Below are positions 1 through 11,491 of a stretch of 64,000 nucleotides of DNA, one piece after another (the stretch's first letter is position 1; each line of letters starts with the position of its first letter). The notes under the pieces are model-generated. The model did not search any database. It saw nothing but the letters and a program-made list of their open reading frames with translations, and was not told the origin of the DNA. A program made the translations under genes and the position numbers. The stretch comes from Puccinellia tenuiflora (taxonomy: Eukaryota > Streptophyta > Magnoliopsida > Poales > Poaceae), in assembly GCA_012064385.1 (NCBI GenBank), contig QRDG01000918.1, positions 744,001-808,000 of the forward strand, read 5' to 3'.

Positions 1-2963
1 GGAAGTAGCATTGGGTTCAGGCTTCACTGGTTGACCATCTTGTGAAAGTTGTGTGTCGTAGATTGCCATGGCAAGAGAGATTGGCATCATGCAGAGCGCC
101 TTGGATTGGAGAAATTGCATCGCAGCACCGATGTCCTCGTCCATCAACTTTGCTACCTGTTTTTCGGTGCCATCCGTTGACCACTTTTCCCAGATCTGCT
201 GTTTGCTCCCACTATCGCTTGCTTCCCCCTAACAAAAAAATTAAAGCAAGATACATTTCAACAACCAACAGATATGACAATGTAGGTATGTCGAGATGGA
301 AAAGGACTTCCAAATTTATTCTTCAAGTAAGATATGATTGTTCAAGAAGATGCACGGTAGGTTATAACTATCATGAAGCTAATGGTGGGGATGTGATAAT
401 GAATTTCACGGGTAAGGACAAAAATATTGTGAAATCAATGAAAATTCAAGAATGGAAATAAGGTGCTGAATTGACAGAAGGAAGAAAGCGAGGAAAGCAA
501 TTAAACAGATATTGATAACCAATTTTGTAGTAAAGAAAGTGGAACGTTTATTGCACAGGAAAACTAATACTTGTATTGTATTTGGATAGCAGTTCTCAGT
601 ATCAAGAACTAAGACAAAAATGTACTTTGGGTAGTACATCTGATGAAACCACAAGTGATGCTTTCCCAATCAGCGATATAGCCAGCATGTTCCAAAGACA
701 AAAGAAAGGAAAAGAGCAAGTGCAAGAAAACAATGAAAAACATTTCAAGACATAAACAACATGAGAATTGGTAAGCGACATATAGAAGCACACAAAAAAA
801 GCAACCAGTTTTATGTTTTTACTAGGCAGAGTTTTGGTGGTGATATAGTGATGTCTTGTTTCTGAATTTTGATACAGCAGAAAAAAAACTCAGGAGCAGC
901 TTTAGATAACTATCAAGCCTAACTTGGCTGAATTGCATTAAAAAACTGAAGAACGTAAAAGTGTGCAATGGTATATTAGCCAATAGTCAGTTTGTGATAA
1001 GTTTACCTTAACTGAAAGTGGAGTGTCAGAAACTAGCTGCGCAACAGCACCAGCACCACCAAGTCTGCTCATGCTTAAAACCTAACATTACAGCATCAAG
1101 ATTAATTCCATCAAACAAGTAAAACACAATGGATGGTTCATAACTTCATATATAATACACTATCAGAGCGGACCTTACCTTTACTTGAAGCCTAAGGAAC
1201 TTCACATAGTCTAGGATCTCATCTAGCATAGCTGCCCTATCTGTCTGCATGTAGTTCAAAAGAAGACTCAGAATTTCTTCTAGCTGTCACAATTTGATAT
1301 TAAAGTTTGTAAAAAATGTATCTTTGATGGTACATAGTAACTAAAACCCTGTATGTGGCAATTACACTATATTTTTCTTCTTAATATTTATAGAATTATC
1401 AAGTACACACTTGATTATCACAGAAGGATGGTATACTGTTCTCAGTGAAATGGATAATAATATTTGAAAGCTCAAAAGTTATTCGCCAAATAAAGAAGCA
1501 CATATCATCATAATATAATGTTATCAGTACATCATGGCCCTAGACAAGTTGCTGAAATTCTGTCAAGTGTCAATGGCAGACATGTGAACCATAGAGGTCT
1601 TTACTTATATAATAACATCTACAAGTATACTAACATGATTACCTTGTTCGTATTGGGGACCAATTCCTGTAGGGCCCTCATCCTTTCCGCTATTCTCTCT
1701 CTCCTTAGCTGCATTGAACAAACACGGTTCAAAATACAGCTGAATAAACAAGCACCTAGCAGGAATTTATAATAATGATAAAACATTTAAAAATACAACC
1801 TGGCGTGCAACAACCAAACACAGTTCTACAACGATAACTGCTAGAAACATGATAAGCAAGTCCAAAGAATGCAGCCTACCATAAAGCAGTAGTATTTTAT
1901 AGCTAGATGAAATTAGAAAAAATTCAGTGCCTAACAGGATTACATGACAAAATAATCATAAAAGGTAGCAGACATCCCATGTAATACAACCACATGACAA
2001 TTGTGACTTTGTGAGCCTTACAGAAAATGCCAAATGCATCTGCCAAATGTCTGGCCATCATCTAGCTAATGCAACCACTGTTCTAGAAACATGAGATGAC
2101 TTACCCAGCAAGTGAATGCAATCCATATGAAAATCTTGCCGCTTCAGTGACAAGTTAAAACTGATTGCTCAATCACAGACTAACACTGTGCATGCCAAGG
2201 CAACAGATCTTAAGGGACCACAAAATGCCATGCTATGCTCACACCAAAACGAAACACCTGATCGCTCCAAAAACGGCATGTACGAATGGTAGTGGCTTGT
2301 GCACAATACAGATCAAAGTACACGCAAATGCCCTAAGCTACGTCAACTGAATGAATTTGATTACCCTCTCCGCGATGCTGTGGGGATCAGTCGCCTGCCC
2401 TCGACGCGCTCGCACCTTCGGCCTCGGCGCCGGCGGCTGCGGCCCACCGGCTGATCCACCCTGCTTCGACTGCTGCGCGTGGAACATCTGAATCCACAAC
2501 AAGCAACCAGACACAACACAATTAGTAAGAAAACCCTGCAAATTCAAAACTGAAACGCGTATGATTCGTCTGCAAAAGGGTACCTGGGGAGGATGGCTGG
2601 GGCGAAGGTGCGGCGTCTGCACGCCACCGCCGAACACCGGGGGGAAGAGGCCGGGAAGCTGCACGGCGCCCCGCTCCTGCAGAGGCGAGCGGTAAGCGTA
2701 AGACCCAAGAGCACGCGTGAGCGAGAACCAGCGCAAAAGCCAAAGAATATGAAGGGGAAAGTGGAGAGGGCGCTCACCGCCTTATCGGCGTCGTCGCCGA
2801 TGCTTCCCCGCATGCCGGAAGCATCTGCCGCGGCGTCGAGGCTGAGGTCGAGGGAGAAGGGCTGGTCGCCGGAGCTGCGGCCGCCGGCGGAGAGGGAGCT
2901 GGTCAGGGAGAAGAACTGGTCGAGGAAGTCGTCCTCCGGGCCCTGCGGCGGCTGCCCGGCCAT
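1..2963 (-). CDS. bHLH transcription factor, UNE12/bHLH7-like (3' end cut by window)
   Basis: Seven exons join in frame with GT-AG borders: 2963-2778, 2676-2584, 2487-2365, 1708-1643, 1244-1179, 1081-1007 and 228-1, giving 279 codons before the window edge. The basic helix-loop-helix domain spans about residues 129-178. It starts with HSIAER and LRRERIAERM, which carry the H-E-R contacts to an E-box, then has the loop VPNTNK and helix 2 AAMLDEILDYVKFLRLQVK. It is followed by VLSMSRLGGAGAVAQLV and a C-terminal block with WEKWSTDGTEKQVAKLM and LCMMPISLAMAIYD, both typical of the UNE12/bHLH7 group. The N-terminus MAGQPPQGPEDDFLDQFFS is acidic. The ATG at 2963 was chosen because this start block is typical of the group as recalled; another in-frame ATG at 3185 would add 74 residues. 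The stop codon should lie just left of position 1. It should act in the nucleus as a dimeric DNA-binding regulator; its targets cannot be read here. Confidence 0.93.
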
Positions 2964-4420
2964 GCCCGGCGACGCGGAGACCCGACCGCTGGCGGGAGAC
3001 GGCAGCGGGGTTGGCTGCTTGGGCTCCTCGCCTGCCGGCTCGGAGGGCGTTGGTTTTCTCGGCGGGTGTGTAGTGGTGGGGATCCAGGAGTGTTCGCTCG
3101 CTCGCTTCCATTTATTTAGGCGCAGTCCTAGGCTAGTAGAGCAGACTAGGCTATGGGCTTCAATGGGCCTAACTAAGCCTGCCACTTTGTAGCTGCTTGT
3201 GGTAGGGCTTTGATCGGATCAGATCATGGCGGCGACGTCGAAAAAAGGTTCGGGGGCATAGGAAGAAGCCCCTTATTTTTTGGGCTTGAAGTGAGTATCG
3301 GTGAGGTGATCACCGCAGAGCGCTGATCCTTCATGCAAACAACGAGGAACGAGAACGTTGACAACGAGTTTGGCGTACAAGATGGGAGGCAAACGAGCCA
3401 CCCCAGTACCCCACGCTAGAGCCGAAGTAGGTTCATGTCAGGACCGCCGATGCACTACGACGAAGGGTACCTAGGCTCCACCACGATGATCTCAAGAAGG
3501 AAAACGCGATGTCGTCGTAGATACCGAAACGACGAACTTGGATTTTTACTCGGAGCGCTAGCACAAGGAGGGGCCCCGCGAAGACTCCTCCAATAGGGAA
3601 GCAATGCCCACATGCATCGTCACTACCGAAGCCTGAGCGCAGAGTTTCACTTGGATTCTTACCTATGCCATACCGAGGTACTAAGGTCGCCAACCCATCC
3701 CGATGGAAGGACCACCGCCACCATTCTAGGTCTCGAAATAAGAACCAGGAATCCGCCACTTCTGAAGCAACGACAATACTAGGATCACTCGCCACCCCGT
3801 GCCTCCACACATCCAGGGAGGGAGCCAGTACTACTGCAGAGTTGCTCGTCGTAGAGCCATCCGTGTAGCCTCACCTCATAGGGCCATCGCCCTGGCATTT
3901 AGGATCTCACCCACCCATCGTCTGGCTCACGGTCGTCTGGCCACGACCCACCATGGGCTGCAGGATAAGAAGCGCCCCAGATCCACCTCCACCACCACAA
4001 TGGACTTACTGGGACCTTCCCAACACCATGCAGGCCCACTGCCAGCTTCTATCCTATGATCGAGTATGATGGCTTATAAAAAATTCTCAAGTATATTGAA
4101 CCATTTGCATCATTTTCTATCCATTTTTTCATGGCCCGATGTGTCTTACAAGTTACATGATAACTTATAATGCGTACATGCTCCCTACATGGGATTGTAA
4201 TAGGACAATCTATACCATAGGTGAAACCAAATTATTTAAATTTTAGTCACTTTTCTACCCACCATTGAGTTTGTTCTAACATTATCCAGGTGCCTCGTTT
4301 CTAGCTACCCTTTTTTATGTTTGATGTCTTTCCCATAAATAACTTGCTAGTCTCATGACGCCTATTTTGGGATGGTCCTGAACTCTTGCTTTGCATATAT
4401 CCAAAGTTGTGATTCTACAA
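2964..4420. other. Intergenic region upstream of the bHLH gene, no gene recognised
   Basis: The first 250 bases left of 3215 should hold the bHLH 5' UTR and promoter on the minus strand. From about 3300 to 4060 the sequence is GC-richer and has open frames on both strands, but they show no domain, no codon pattern and no splice structure. They look like decayed repeat sequence. The rest is AT-rich. Confidence 0.5.
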
Positions 4421-4441
4421 CCCCCCCCCCCCCCCCCCCCC
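4421..4441. repeat. Poly-C tract, 21 bases
   Basis: This is an uninterrupted run of C just left of the proposed Helitron 5' end. Similar long C or G runs occur at 41883 and 62445. They may be real homopolymer expansions or assembly length errors. Confidence 0.9.
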
Positions 4442-4462
4442 GCGCAAATAAATAGTTGTGAT

Positions 4463-6831
4463 TCTATTATATTAACGAAAAGGGGTCACAATTATTGTTC
4501 ATTTCTCGAGGAAAAACATGTCACATTTCACAGCACAACTGTCAACATCTTATATTTACTAATTGGAGGCCCCATACGAGGCTCCACGTTAATCCTGGAG
4601 TTTAGCAAACGTCATCCATCAGATTGATCTATGATGTAATTTTAAGCGTCGGATAAAGCGCACGAGAGGCCCTGGCAGGCTGGCCTCCTCCGCCCGCGTA
4701 ACCCCTCGACTCTCTTTGCTACCTATAACCAAAAAAAAATCCAATCGTTTCCTTCTCATCCATGACCGATCTGGCTGGAGTCTTCCTCTTCGGTAAAAAA
4801 GAATCAATGGGGAGTCCGGTAGACGTCATGCCGCTTGCTGCTCCTCCGAGAAGCAATCGAGAAGCACAGTGCGACTGCCATCAAATAATCTGTTTCTTCG
4901 GGTTGCGCTGGCGCCAGCCGGAGAACTTTCGATGTCGTTGCATTGATCCGATCGAGGGAAGCAATCGAGAAGCACAGTGCGACTGCCATCAAATAATCTG
5001 TTGCGGGTAACCTCCAAGCGAGATCGAGAAACACATGACGGCAAATTGCAACATGAGAACTAGCAGCGACCGGTATTTTTTCTGAACCATCCTTTCTAGG
5101 ACATTAATTTTAGGTATGTGTCCAGGTGTGCGATCGCTGCTCTCATGCTGGTTGATGCGTGATATAGGATAAGCCTCAGACGTTTACTAACAGAATATGA
5201 CTACTGCTATATAGTACTTGGTTTTGTTGCATCCATGTGGTTGCACCAGTGTCTGAATTTCAGAGATAACAATTTGGTTGTCACGAGTTGGTTGATCTCA
5301 TGAGGGTGCCACACAAGATAATACGCTCGAACTCTAGATGTACTTCTAAAAAAATTCTGTTGCATGGTGGTGTCTATGATTGAAGGTCACGCATGTCAAA
5401 ATTAAATTATATGTTTTAGAGTAACTAAATTACATCGCATGGTGAAACATTGCTATGACCTTTAAATTTGACACAAGTTATTCAGTATAATTGCATGAAG
5501 TTAATCTTATTTGCCACCATGAGAAAACCAGTTCTTAGCTCTGCAGCTATTGTTAACGACAATACACCAGCATAACAGAAAAAGGGGGCGATAATTGATA
5601 CATCTCTTTTATTACGGTTCCTTCTATTTCGAATAAACGAATGTGAATTTTCAGCTATTTAGTTTCTGTTGCTATGAGGATGTCAACAAGTAGGAGGTAC
5701 CCAATATTTACTAACAGAATGATACGCTAACTCTTCATAAGCAAGCAAGAGTATAGAGTTAGTTAAAAAATATGTTATTTTTTTGTTTTGCCTACAAACA
5801 TGGGGAATCATGAAGATATTGAGTTCCGTGATTTGGGATGTATAAACAGTGCCCACTTCTCTCCCTTTTAACCCTTATGTAGTTTGCCCTGATATTTATA
5901 GGCTTGGCATGACACTCTTTGTATAGACATGTCTACTTTTACGTCCTATTGGTGTGACCAAGATAATGTGTGTTTTGTCGTTGAGATAGACGACTGGAAT
6001 CGATATCATCAGACTATTTTGTACATTCGTCATAAACAAAGTTCTATCTATCGAGGTACGATCATACACGCCTTTAATATTGATTCATGTGACTCACTAT
6101 CTTGGATGATATGGTGCCAACAGGTTTAGATCTATCATATAACATCCATAATCAATTCTGGATTTTCTAAATATGGTGCCAAGGATGGTTTATTTCCAAT
6201 TGTGATATGGCAACACTCCACGGGGGTTTCTTATCTCCCGTATGACTATTTCCCATGCAATTTTGATTTTATGTTAAAGCCTATTGACATCTTGGAATTC
6301 CTACTTGATTTATTTCTGTTGTGGTCCACTTTCATCATGAATTTTTATTTCTGCATCGTTTTTTCTGTTATATAGTTGGTTGTTTATAAGCAAGTAAAAT
6401 TTCAGACGGATTGCTATCCATAATTCATCTATGTTTATATCTTTGTATTTTTTATTAATTTGTATTCCCATATATTTATTGCTTCAATGTGGAGGCAAGA
6501 TTCCAAATTGTTTCCCATTAAAACATATAACTTTTTTTGATTGATAGTGTATTATATATATGATTGATTCTTATGATTTATGAACATTAATAGATCAATT
6601 TATATTATACCATACAAAACTGTGTGTCCGTACAACAAATAATGTCTGTATTATAAGTTTATAACTAACTAAAGAAATGCAACCTAATTTCATTTAGTAA
6701 CAAATTGTTTCCTGCACATTTTTAATAATTTGTTTTGCCCACTTTTAATAATCTTTCAAAATGACATTCCTAAAGCTTTGTCCATATATATTTCAATGCT
6801 AGCCCGTGCTAGCGCACGGGTTGACGACTAG
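4463..6831 (+). mobile_element. Probable Helitron (non-autonomous)
   Basis: The 3' terminus is clear. A hairpin with a perfect 7-bp stem (CCCGTGC, loop TAGC, GCACGGG; 6803-6820) is followed seven bases later by CTAG (6828-6831) and a flanking T. This is the Helitron rule of a CTRR end next to a T. The 5' end is less sure: I place it at the TC of TCTATTATATTAACG at 4463, a start resembling other Triticeae Helitrons, but the base before it is T and not the expected A. No Rep/helicase frame is present in the 2.4 kb, so it would depend on another element. It contains a 108-bp spaced direct repeat at 4850-5001. Confidence 0.62.
4850..5001. repeat. Two direct copies of a ~43-bp motif, 108 bp apart
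   Basis: The block beginning GAAGCAATCGAGAAGCACAG occurs at about 4850-4892 and again at about 4958-5001 with almost no change. It lies inside the probable Helitron. The separating sequence is not itself repeated, so this looks like a partial tandem duplication. Confidence 0.85.
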
Positions 6832-8384
6832 TAAAGCTAATCATAAGGTAAGAATTCAAAACAAGAAATATCAAGGAAAACAATTCTTAAATTCTGTACA
6901 TGTGTTGGATGTGTTGACTATGAAATGACGTTTTGGATGACATTTTGACATATGTCAATCAGTCAAACGCTCTATGAAGCGTATGCATTTATCATAATTG
7001 TTTAGAATTATCCAATCTAGTATTTGTTTGTCAAAGTGTCACATGATCACTATCTGCTGCATCTAAGTATCACAACAATTAAGATAATACACTACACATT
7101 AAATAAATAGTACATAATTCAAAACAAATAAAATAAAAAATGTATTCAATATTTTTTAAAATATAACAACATAGTCAATACAAACAAAAAACATGATCTC
7201 TAATTCTTATTAGATGAGAATTAAGTTAAAGCACGGTCAAGTCCTCAGCCATTAGATTTGCGTTGTGATTCGTGATGGCCAGTCAGTTGCATGAGTTCAA
7301 CCAAGGCCTCAACCATTTGATTTGCACCGTGATTCATGTCGGTGGGTGTTGCACACGGGTTGCAACTGACTGGGAATTAAGCTATTAGTCGATCCCTTTA
7401 AAATAAACCATTTCGAATTGCACAAAATAATAAAGTTGGGATATTAGTAAAAATAATCTCACATTTTCTAATTCCAAAGTTACATAAAATATTTATGTCC
7501 AATTTCATCCCTCATAATGTACACATCATCCCATTGCACATTTCAGAATTGCACAAGAAATACGGGTAGTTTAAGATATGTGCACCTAATTGCACATTTC
7601 TAAACCTAAAATTGCACAAACAGCTATGCAGATTCATATTTTAAAACATGAAAATAATCAATTTCATATTTTTAACCTAAATCACGCAAAAAATTGTGCG
7701 GAGTTTATATGAACTAAAACAAAATTGAGAGGCAACAAAATCAAAATCCTCATAAAAACAAAAACAATTATACAATAATATATATATATACTTATAAATA
7801 AAAACCTTGAAAGTACAAACATGTCCGCCTTTAGTACATAAACACAACCTAGCCTTGTTAAGTGTGCACTACCGTGTGAATGAGCTGGTTGTGTAGTCAA
7901 ACTAGCTGGAGTTCAAAATTGTGTTTCCTTTTTTTTTCTTCTGCCAAAAGCACAAACTTGAACGAATCTTCGTGTAAGAAGTAATCCGAGGCTTAAAAAA
8001 TGTAAAAACAAGCCATTTGAACATTCTAAAAGTCAAAATTGTAAGATAACAGTTATATGCAGCTGTAGACTCCATAATGTGCAAACAATCTGAGTTTCAC
8101 ATTTTCGTCTCGGTATACCCTTGATGCAAAATGCAAATGGATTCTAACTGATAAAAAAGTATAGTAGAACCGTCTAACAACATATTAGCATCCAACCGAT
8201 AATGTATTAGCAACCAACGTATAATGTGTCTAAAATTAAGATCGAGCAGTGAAAAAGGTTAAAATTCCAATCATCAACCATGCACTATAGCTGCACAATA
8301 TATGTGAGGGGTCCAGTCAAAACAGCACACAACCTTTTGTTTAGCATGGGACAACTGATAATTTTTTATATTAGAAGATTACTA
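6832..8384. other. AT-rich intergenic sequence, nothing recognised
   Basis: The stretch holds short AT-rich and TA-repeat segments (for example near 7775-7795) and no frame with protein-like content. No RNA gene was seen. Confidence 0.6.
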
Positions 8385-8480
8385 CTCCCTCCGATCCATA
8401 AAAAGTGTCGCCCACTTAATACAAAGTTTGTACTAACTTAGTATAAAATGAGCGACACTTTTTCTAGATCGGAAGAAGTG
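8385..8480. mobile_element. Stowaway-type (Tc1/mariner) MITE
   Basis: The element begins CTCCCTCCGATCC next to a TA dinucleotide. Its ends fold on each other: AAAAAGTGTCG near the left pairs with CGACACTTTTT near the right. Size (about 95 bp) and terminal sequence match Stowaway MITEs of cereals. The right end is slightly degenerate. Confidence 0.85.
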
Positions 8481-8765
8481 ACTTTTATGATACTAGCACC
8501 AAGCCGTTATAACCGATGAGCGACACCTGACACAAAGTGTTATGAAGAAAAAAGTGAGTAAATTGTGAAAGAAAAAATTAACAAAATATTTACATAGTTA
8601 CGAATAATCTTATGTATACAATTTGCCCGCACAACAAGATGGTGTACAGTTCTTTGTTGACCAAAAATGACCACGCGTTGAATACAGCCAGAACTGTCGC
8701 TTATGTAGTAACAAAAGGAAATTCTACGATTTGATTATTATGAGCTTTCTGCGAGATCTAGAGGA

Positions 8766-9926
8766 CTAGCACTTGAGCATTGCCCGATCTTCAATAACGC
8801 ACATGTTGCTGGACTCCCGTTTGCAGTAGATCCCGGCCAGCGAGACCATACCGGTATGCAGGTTGAGCTTGTAGAGCATGCGACAGTATAGGTGGAAGAG
8901 CAGGGCGCCGGTGCTCTCCGAGAAACACTCGAGCGCCACCCTGTCCCCTTCCTCCTTTGAGAACGGCTCGCACCCTTTTTGCACCTTAATCTTCCACAGG
9001 TCGACGATGCTGCTTCGTGTCCACCTCGCCGGCTCCACTAGGCCGTCGTTGTCCATCGTCCACAGGGTGATGGTGAACCTATCCGCCTCCGCCAAGGTCA
9101 GCCGTCGCGTCCCGTTCACGGTGGATGACACCAGCAGGAGCTCGTCAGCGGCGAAGCGGCGCTTCGCATGTGTTTGCAAGACATCGACTGGTAGCCTGAT
9201 CGGCGTCGGCTGCCGCTTACCGTCGTAAGGGACGGCGAGGACGTGGAGGCCGAGGCTCTCTGAATCGGACTCGCAGAGAAAGTACGCCACGCCGTCCAAG
9301 AGGAGCGGCGTCGGGCGGAGGAACCTGCTGGGCGGTCCTACTGGCTGTGGCAGGTTTGCGCAGGTCGGCACGACAGAGCCCCACTTCCCCGTCCACGATG
9401 AGTACGTCTGGATCTGGAGCACCCCGGCGACGGCGAGCTCGAGGTTGAACACATGCAGGAGGAACTGGTCGTCGCCGTGCGAGAGGAGCACGAATGACTC
9501 GTCCAAGATGATCCCGGGTGGCAGGGAGACATGCTTCCCGGTGACAGGGTTGCACACACAGAGCTCGGAACATGGCGGCGGGGCGATCCCGTGGACAGGA
9601 GGAGGTGGCGGTAGCGACGGGCGGCGACGGAAGGCGACGAGGCCGCCCTGCGAGGCCACGGGCTCGTAGCCTTTTAATTCACTTTCTCGGTCCTCGAGGA
9701 AGGCACGCACGGCTGCGCCGGCAGTCTTCGCCTTGTCATCATCTTTGCGCACCTGGACGAAGTCCATCTTGCCGGACGTGAACCCGCACATAGCGCCGAG
9801 GAGGCGATCGGGAGAGACGACGGGCAGCTCTGTCACCATGGCGTCCGCGTCCGGCTCCGGCGGCGCCGTTCTTAGAGATGCCCGAGAGCACGTACGCGAA
9901 GAGGAAATCGGAGCTCTCGATCGCAA
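8766..9926 (-). CDS. F-box-associated (DUF7595-like) protein, probably lacking its F-box
   Basis: A single open frame of 386 residues ends with MLKC-stop at 8766. It has the make-up of the C-terminal region of grass F-box proteins: a conserved ELCVCNPVTGKHVSLPP block (about residues 143-159), then alternating strand-like segments such as TYSSWTGKWGSV and FTITLWTMDND. Such regions usually recognise substrates for SCF ubiquitin ligases. No F-box (LPxDLL-type) is found upstream. In another frame, just 5' of the ATG, a plausible continuation SSDFLFAYVLSGIS occurs (about 9860-9910). Together with the poor N-terminus (MRSRAPISSSRT) this suggests that frameshifts have cut off the original start. It is the best preserved of three copies; related pieces lie at 32682-33119 and within 41630-55497. 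The family assignment is from memory of grass proteins and is moderate. Confidence 0.6.
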   Translation of the reverse strand: MRSRAPISSSRTCSRASLRTAPPEPDADAMVTELPVVSPDRLLGAMCGFTSGKMDFVQVRKDDDKAKTAGAAVRAFLEDRESELKGYEPVASQGGLVAFRRRPSLPPPPPVHGIAPPPCSELCVCNPVTGKHVSLPPGIILDESFVLLSHGDDQFLLHVFNLELAVAGVLQIQTYSSWTGKWGSVVPTCANLPQPVGPPSRFLRPTPLLLDGVAYFLCESDSESLGLHVLAVPYDGKRQPTPIRLPVDVLQTHAKRRFAADELLLVSSTVNGTRRLTLAEADRFTITLWTMDNDGLVEPARWTRSSIVDLWKIKVQKGCEPFSKEEGDRVALECFSESTGALLFHLYCRMLYKLNLHTGMVSLAGIYCKRESSNMCVIEDRAMLKC

Positions 9927-10799
9927 AGGACTGGATCACAAGTTAGGCCATAGGAACCGATCGTGCTACTTCTTATAGGCGCATGTGGGAGGAGTTCTGC
10001 TAATCGGATTGGATGTCCGATTTTGTCTCGGCAGGGAAATCAACGAATTAATCGATTTTGTCTCTTTACTGTCAAGTTTCGAGGACATTGGGCTTACTAT
10101 GTTGGGCCGCACTTACTGAGTGGGTTTTGACAACTGCCTGCGGGGGTGCACTCATCATGGGCTAAACTGCTCAAAAATAAAAACTGCTTAAAAGACAAAA
10201 CTCGTCATGTGATAAAGCGTTGCACCCAAACATATTCGAGCTGACTGCCGTTACAATTACCCAAAAATAAGGGTAATTTCATCCTCACCTTTCGAGGCGC
10301 ATGGCTCATATATGTGACTATATATAACGTGGTAAAATATATAGTTATGGAAAAAGTCGAACCAATGCCGACTACTGCAAAGGACCCTAGTATAAAATTT
10401 GAAGTTTATTGAGGATCATTGTTATTCGTTCTAGCTAAAATTTCTTTGATTCAATGAAATTCATTTCATTTATCAATAAAGTTGGACCATGCTGCAAAAA
10501 TATAGTTTGGCATTTTTTCTCAAACACCGACTAATGTGCACCATCAATCGGAAAATAGTACGTCTTCTAAGTGCCTAAGTGTTGGTCTCCGTCCTTTAGC
10601 TGTGTTCCTTCACCGTGTCGACTTCTCCGTTTTGCACCCCACCGACATCATCCTCAAAGAAAACATGTCTTTTGAGTGAAGAAGACGAAGGGAGAACAGG
10701 CTATTTTAAAAGTCCCTACAATGAGCAAACTATAGATGATTCATTTGTTTACGAGTAATTCTCATTGGCTCTCAAACTCACAAATGTCCTGGCGTATTT
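9927..10799. other. Divergent intergenic region upstream of the F-box-like gene
   Basis: No gene is seen. The sequence matches 58540-60200 of unit 3 once the insertions there are removed, for example the blocks around GCACCCAAACAT and CTTTCGAGGCGCAT. The stretch is thus part of the duplicated unit and should contain the promoter of the minus-strand gene. Confidence 0.7.
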
Positions 10800-11095
10800 A
10801 AAAAGGTAAAACAATTCAAAAAATCTGAAATAAATTGAAGAAAAAGATATACAATTTTTCAACATACGTGCAAAGTTTCGGAATGAAATGAATTTTTTTG
10901 TGCTCTGTGCGAAAAAAACCAGTGATCAAAATGAGATCTAAAAATACATTTTTGAAAGCATTAGTTTTGTTATTTTCGCATAGAGCACAAATAATGCCAT
11001 TTATTTTCGAAATTTTCACGTATTAGAAACTTGTGTGTGTTTCTCTACAATTTTTTTTCAGAATCATTGATTGAAATGTTTTACTATTTTCTGAG
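10800..11095. repeat. Fold-back MITE-like element
   Basis: The two halves are imperfect reverse complements. TTTTGTGCTCTGTGCGAAAA at about 10895-10915 faces a reverse-complement match at about 10970-10995, and TAAAACAATTC near 10806 faces a match near 11075-11085. No coding content. It belongs to the same class as the neighbouring element at 11108. Confidence 0.65.
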
Positions 11096-11107
11096 GAGGG
11101 CGTTTTG

Positions 11108-11491
11108 GTGCCCGGGCTCATCTGCTCCCGGTTACTGTTCCGATTTTTTTTAAATAGGAAAATGCTTCGAAAAATTCTGAAAAAATTTGGAAATGAACAT
11201 ATTCAAGTATTCAACACTCGTGTAAATTTTCGACAGAACATATTAATTTTTGCGCCCTGTGCAAAAAAGACAAATCTGTCTTTTTGACTAGTGGACTGTT
11301 CACCCATTTTCTCTGTCAGATATTTGTCTTTTTTGCACAGGGAGTAAAAATTGATATTTTCTGTCGAAAATTTACACGAGTATTGAATACATGAATATGT
11401 TTCAGCACAATTTTTTTCAGATTTTTTTGAAGTGTTTTCAAAATTCAAAAAAATCGGAACAGTAACCGGGAGCATATGAGAGCCCGGGCAC
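11108..11491. mobile_element. Fold-back MITE with long inverted repeats (TIR GGTGCCCGGGCTC)
   Basis: Almost the whole element is one large inverted repeat. GGTGCCCGGGCTC at the left end matches the reverse complement of the right end, and the match continues through CTCCCGGTTACTGTTCCGAT and on to the centre near 11290. Possible short target duplication GTTTT on both sides. It has no protein-coding capacity. Transcripts would form a long hairpin. Confidence 0.8.

Noticed and set aside
42..461. Plus-strand frame at the left edge
   Set aside because: It is the antisense of the last bHLH exon followed by intron sequence.
2964..3185. Upstream in-frame ATG that would lengthen the bHLH protein by 74 residues
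   Set aside because: The extension is compositionally unlike a protein domain, while MAGQPPQGPEDDFLDQFFS at 2963 matches the normal start of the group.
3433..4059. Open frames on both strands upstream of the bHLH gene
   Set aside because: No recognisable domain, no consistent frame, and the sequence looks like decayed repeat.
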